A stretch of 8,139 bases of DNA, taken from assembly GCF_934359325.1 (NCBI RefSeq), contig NZ_CAKRLH010000066.1:1-8139 (forward strand), given 5' to 3'. Source of the DNA: an uncultured Porphyromonas sp. (GTDB lineage Bacteria > Bacteroidota > Bacteroidia > Bacteroidales > Porphyromonadaceae). Under the pieces are notes generated by a model. It saw only the letters and a program-made list of their open reading frames with translations, made no database searches and was not told the origin of the DNA. This document shows, piece after piece, positions 4,959 to 8,139 of this stretch (position 1 is the stretch's first letter; each line of letters begins with the position of its first letter). The position numbers and the translations under genes were made by a program.

Positions 4959-7574
4959 ATGACACAGAAATCAACGGCAGGCGATCTCGTCTTCCACTCC
5001 AAGCATATCGACATCCTGCGCTACCGGGTCCCCGGCTGGGAGGCTCTGGAGCCGCAAGCTCAGCGGTACGTCTATCACCTCGCCGAGGCGTGCCTCTACG
5101 GCCGGGACATTCTCTACCTGCAGCATCACCCGATGGCGCTCGCCGCGCGGACGATCCTGGAGGCGATCTGGGAGCAAGGGACCTTCCGCAATCACGATGT
5201 GGAGGATTATCTGACGCAATTCTGGATGTACTCCGGCTTCCACCACCACTACAAGGAGACCAAAACGGTTCCCGCCTTTAGCCGGACCTACTTCCACGAG
5301 GCAGTGCTGCAGCTGCCGTACGATGTGGAGGCGTACCTCGAGGCGCAGGGCTTCACCTTGGATGCTCTGGAGGAAATGATCTTCGACCCGACCAAGGACC
5401 CGCTGCGGCGGGCGGACGGCGACCGAGAGACACTGGTGGAGCGATCAGCGGTCAACTTCTACGGACCGGGCGTCACCACCGTTGAAGCGCAGAGGTTTTA
5501 TGAGGAAAGGAAGGACAAGTACCGCATCGCTCCGGGGCTGAATAGCCGACTCATTAAGGATGAAAGGGGCGAGCTACGGGAGCTGACCGCCCATACCGAT
5601 GGGCTCTACGGCGACTCTCTGCAGGCGATTGTCCGGCAGCTCACAGCCGCACTCTCTTACGCCCCAAGCGAAGCGGCAAGGGAAACCCTCCGGACGCTGA
5701 TAGCCTACTACGAGAGCGGGGACATCGACGCCTTTGCCGACTACAGTGAGGCCTGGGTGCGCCTGCTGGAGCCGGTGGACCTGATCCATGGCTTCATCGA
5801 GACCTATGACGATCCGCTCGGGCTGAAGGGCTCCTACGAGGGGATCGTGGAGCTGGAGGATCCCGATGGAACCGAGCGGGTGCGCCGGATCGTGGAGCTG
5901 GCGGGCTACTTCGAGGAGCAGTCGCCCATCGACGAAGCTTACAAGCGGACAGAGCCCCTCGGTCGTGCCGCCCGCGCCATCGACGTGGTGATGCTGGCGG
6001 GAGACAGCTACCCCGCTTCGCCACTTGGGATCAACCTCCCCAATGACGAGCGTATGCGCGCCGAGGTGGGGAGCAAGAGTGTCACGCTCTCCAATATTTC
6101 CCTCGCCATAGACCGTTACCGCAGTGCCGTCTCGATAGACCTCTTCTATCACGGTGAGGAGGTGAAGGAGCGGCTGAGACGCTACGGCGCCGAGGCAGAC
6201 ATGCTCCACACCGACCTCCACGAGATCATCGGTCATGGCTCTGGGAAGCTCCTCCCCGGCGTCTCGGGCGCCGACCTGAGGGAGTACGACTCCTGCATCG
6301 AGGAGGCGCGGGCGGACATCAATGCCCTCTACTTCATCGCCGACCCGAAGTTGGTCGAGCTGGGTATCCTGCCTTCGACTGACGCTTACCGAGCAGAGTA
6401 TGACCGCTACCTCACCTCCGCCCTCATCACTCAGCTCTCCCGACTCGGCGACGACATCGTACTGCGTGAGGCACATATGCAAAACCGCGCCCTCATCGCC
6501 CGCTACGCCCTGCAGTACCCCGAAGTGGTGACTATGGAGAAGGTCAATGGGGAGCACTTTGTCCTCATACACGACTACGAGCGGCTAAGAGAGATCTTTG
6601 GTGAGCTACTGCGAGAGCTGCAACGCATCAAGAGCTGCGGAGACTACGAGGCGGCAGCCGACCTTGTTGCCCGCTTTGGCACGGAGGTGGATCCTGAGCT
6701 GAAGGAGGAGGCGATCCGTCGCGACCGAGCCACCGGCATGGCGCCCTATATCGGCTTTGTCAATCCCTGCCTCTCGCTACGGGATGACAGTGTGGAGATC
6801 GACTACACCGAGGGATTTATAGAGCAAAACCTCCGCTACAGCGAGCAGTACCGCACGCTGGCGCTGCCCCTCGAGAGCTACCTCCGTAAGGAGCACAAGG
6901 TCTACGGCGAGGGGAAGTGGCACAACCGGCTCAATGCGATCCGGCAGCGGCTCCGCAAGCGGATGAATGGCGACGTCTCCAAGAGCATGCGCGACAAGGG
7001 ACTGCAGTACGGGATCAACTTCGGCGTCAGCCTGCCCGACCTGCGGGAGATCGCCGAGGAGCAGCCGCGCGACCGCTCACTCGCCGACCTGATGTGGACG
7101 AAGGAGGTGCGCGAGATGCGCCTCCTCTCCCTGATGATCCGTCCCCGAGAGGAGCTGACCCGCAAGGATCTCCTCACGCTCGCCTCCCAGTGTCGCACGA
7201 TCGAGGAGTCGGAGCAGCTGGTAGTCCTGCTGCTGATCGGATCCGGCGAGGAGGAACGTGTGGCTCGGGAGGTGGCGAAGCAGTCTCCCGACTCCGTCCT
7301 GCCGTGGGTGGTGCTGACCCGGCTCGCCGTCGCCGGCACTGCCTCGTCCCGATTTGTCAAGCACTCTCTCGACTCCGCCGCGGAGGTTCTGTCTGAGGAG
7401 CGCCCACTCCAGGCGACCTATATCCTGCGCGGTCTCTCCCGCCTTGCGGAGCGGCAGCCTGAGATGCGGCAGCGGATCGCCCGCTTCGCCCGAGCCCGTG
7501 CTGAGGAGACAGACCCATTCCGCAAGGGCGTGGGGGAGGAGCTGACTGACCTGCTGGATTACTTGAGACAATGA
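4959..7574 (+). CDS. Dipeptidyl peptidase III (family M49) with C-terminal AlkD-like ARM-repeat domain
   Basis: This 871-residue zinc peptidase should release dipeptides from the N-termini of short peptides. The zinc motif HEIIGH (421-426) supplies His421, Glu422 and His426. The second motif, EEARAD (448-453), supplies the third ligand, Glu449, 28 residues after His421, the spacing of bacterial DPP III. HEIIGHGSGK and AHMQNR (505-510, including His506) are further family marks. There is no signal peptide, so the enzyme is probably cytoplasmic. From about residue 680 a helical domain continues to the end. YGINFGVSLPDLREIAEE (684-701) and LADLMWTKEVREMRLLSLMI (708-727) resemble the first repeats of AlkD-type DNA glycosylases. 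This architecture is known from the atypical P. gingivalis DPP III. The ATG at 4959 is fixed because the same frame runs without another start codon back to the previous gene's TAA (4941-4943). It overlaps ung by 4 bp. Peptidase identity is firm; the role of the ARM domain is open. Confidence 0.94.
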   Translation: MTQKSTAGDLVFHSKHIDILRYRVPGWEALEPQAQRYVYHLAEACLYGRDILYLQHHPMALAARTILEAIWEQGTFRNHDVEDYLTQFWMYSGFHHHYKETKTVPAFSRTYFHEAVLQLPYDVEAYLEAQGFTLDALEEMIFDPTKDPLRRADGDRETLVERSAVNFYGPGVTTVEAQRFYEERKDKYRIAPGLNSRLIKDERGELRELTAHTDGLYGDSLQAIVRQLTAALSYAPSEAARETLRTLIAYYESGDIDAFADYSEAWVRLLEPVDLIHGFIETYDDPLGLKGSYEGIVELEDPDGTERVRRIVELAGYFEEQSPIDEAYKRTEPLGRAARAIDVVMLAGDSYPASPLGINLPNDERMRAEVGSKSVTLSNISLAIDRYRSAVSIDLFYHGEEVKERLRRYGAEADMLHTDLHEIIGHGSGKLLPGVSGADLREYDSCIEEARADINALYFIADPKLVELGILPSTDAYRAEYDRYLTSALITQLSRLGDDIVLREAHMQNRALIARYALQYPEVVTMEKVNGEHFVLIHDYERLREIFGELLRELQRIKSCGDYEAAADLVARFGTEVDPELKEEAIRRDRATGMAPYIGFVNPCLSLRDDSVEIDYTEGFIEQNLRYSEQYRTLALPLESYLRKEHKVYGEGKWHNRLNAIRQRLRKRMNGDVSKSMRDKGLQYGINFGVSLPDLREIAEEQPRDRSLADLMWTKEVREMRLLSLMIRPREELTRKDLLTLASQCRTIEESEQLVVLLLIGSGEEERVAREVAKQSPDSVLPWVVLTRLAVAGTASSRFVKHSLDSAAEVLSEERPLQATYILRGLSRLAERQPEMRQRIARFARARAEETDPFRKGVGEELTDLLDYLRQ

Positions 7575-8139
7575 ATGTACAGATAGAGAGATCCTGGAAG
7601 GAGGTGCTGAGGGATGACTTCGAGCAGCCTTACTTCCGACAGCTGACCGACCGAGTGCGGCAGGCTTACGCCGAGGGACAGTGCTTCCCTCCGCCACCAC
7701 TGATCTTTAACGCCTTCAATCTCTGCCCCTTTGACCGAGTCAAGGTGGTGATCGTCGGGCAGGACCCCTACCACAACGTCGGGCAGGCGATGGGTCTAGC
7801 CTTCTCCGTCCCCAGTGGAGTGATGATCCCGCCCTCGCTTGACAATATATACAAGGAGCTGGCCGACGACCTTGAGGTGAAGAAGCCCCTATCCGGGGAT
7901 CTGACCCACTGGGCTCGGCAGGGTGTCTTCCTCCCCAATGCGACCCTCACCGTCACTGCTCACCGCCCGCGCAGCCACCACGGCTGGGGCTGGGAGCACT
8001 TTACGGATAGGGCGATAGAGCTCCTCGCTGAGCGTCGGGAGCACCTCGTCTTCATCCTCTGGGGCTCGGATGCGCAGCAGAAGGCACGCCTCATCGACCC
8101 GGAGCGGCATCTGATCCTGCGGGCACCGCACCCCTCGCC
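7571..8139 (+). CDS. ung: Uracil-DNA glycosylase, family 1 (3' end missing)
   Basis: Ung removes uracil from DNA and starts base-excision repair. The frame is open from ATG 7571 to the window edge, giving 189 residues of an expected 220 or so; it has no stop in the window. Diagnostic motifs are present: VIVGQDPYHN (60-69) with catalytic Asp65, PPPLIFNAFN (41-50), PPSLDNIYKEL (87-97), GVFLPNATLTV (118-128), SHHGWGWEHFTD (135-146), VFILWGSDAQ (160-169) and the DNA-intercalating motif start HPS (187-189). Two small departures from the common form are LPN in place of LLN, with Asn123 kept, and tryptophan in HHGWGWE where lysine is usual. The start overlaps the DPP III stop as ATGA, and the N-terminus (NVQIERSWKEVL) fits the family. 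An ATG at 7614 preceded by AAGGAGGTG is out of frame. Co-transcription with the two upstream genes is likely. Confidence 0.96.
   Translation, partial: MNVQIERSWKEVLRDDFEQPYFRQLTDRVRQAYAEGQCFPPPPLIFNAFNLCPFDRVKVVIVGQDPYHNVGQAMGLAFSVPSGVMIPPSLDNIYKELADDLEVKKPLSGDLTHWARQGVFLPNATLTVTAHRPRSHHGWGWEHFTDRAIELLAERREHLVFILWGSDAQQKARLIDPERHLILRAPHPS

Noticed and set aside
5574..6572. Antisense open frame of 332 codons opposite the DPP III zinc-site region
   Set aside because: It is a shadow of codon bias opposite the conserved HEIIGH/EEARAD region, and no family is recognisable in it.
6917..7396. Plus-strand open frame inside the DPP III gene, in another frame (159 codons)
   Set aside because: The translation is Arg/Ala/Pro/Gly-rich and low in complexity, as expected from an out-of-frame reading of GC-rich DNA; the in-frame ARM domain explains the DNA.
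7598..7616. AAGGAGGTG followed by ATG, resembling a Shine-Dalgarno site and start
   Set aside because: The ATG at 7614 is out of frame with ung, the bases encode conserved N-terminal ung residues, and this lineage does not generally use such sites.
1..8139. Mobile elements, CRISPR arrays, tRNA or rRNA genes, phage or defence genes
   Set aside because: No repeats with regular spacing, transposase or integrase motifs, tRNA-like cloverleaf or rRNA sequence were seen; nearly all the DNA is covered by housekeeping genes with uniform composition.

Overview
The window looks like a stretch of core chromosome from a GC-rich member of the Bacteroidales, most likely Porphyromonas or a close relative. 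Three things point there. The dipeptidyl peptidase III gene has the HExxGH zinc motif of bacterial enzymes and a C-terminal AlkD-like ARM-repeat domain, an architecture described for Porphyromonas gingivalis. PurC is the long Bacteroidetes form, and the menaquinone methyltransferase has Bacteroidetes-style motifs. Gene starts also lack Shine-Dalgarno sequences, as is usual in that phylum. Genus is an inference; no rRNA or other marker is present.

Layout: all seven genes lie on the + strand and fall into two groups. Group 1 (1-3068) is a thioredoxin-fold protein cut by the left edge, PhoH (ATP-binding, RNA-related), PurC (purine synthesis) and UbiE/MenG (menaquinone synthesis). The first two genes share 4 bp and the last two share 11 bp; only a 44-bp A/T-rich gap separates phoH from purC. 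A long, almost uninterrupted hairpin (3084-3138) closes the group. A 192-bp intergenic region holds this hairpin and a Bacteroidetes-type TAnnTTTG promoter candidate.

Group 2 (3261-8139) is a nucleoside (uridine-type) kinase with a threonyl-tRNA-synthetase-like N-terminal part, the DPP III-ARM fusion peptidase, and uracil-DNA glycosylase cut by the right edge. Spacing is 15 bp, then a 4-bp overlap, so co-transcription is likely.

The genes serve different housekeeping jobs: thiol redox, RNA metabolism, purine and quinone synthesis, pyrimidine salvage, peptide turnover and base-excision repair. I see no mobile element, tRNA, rRNA, CRISPR array or phage gene, and no evidence of an undescribed multi-gene system. 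The most interesting items are the peptidase fused to a DNA-glycosylase-type fold and overlapping a real DNA glycosylase gene, the CPYC active site of the thioredoxin-like protein, and the long hairpin with a T-tract on the minus strand.
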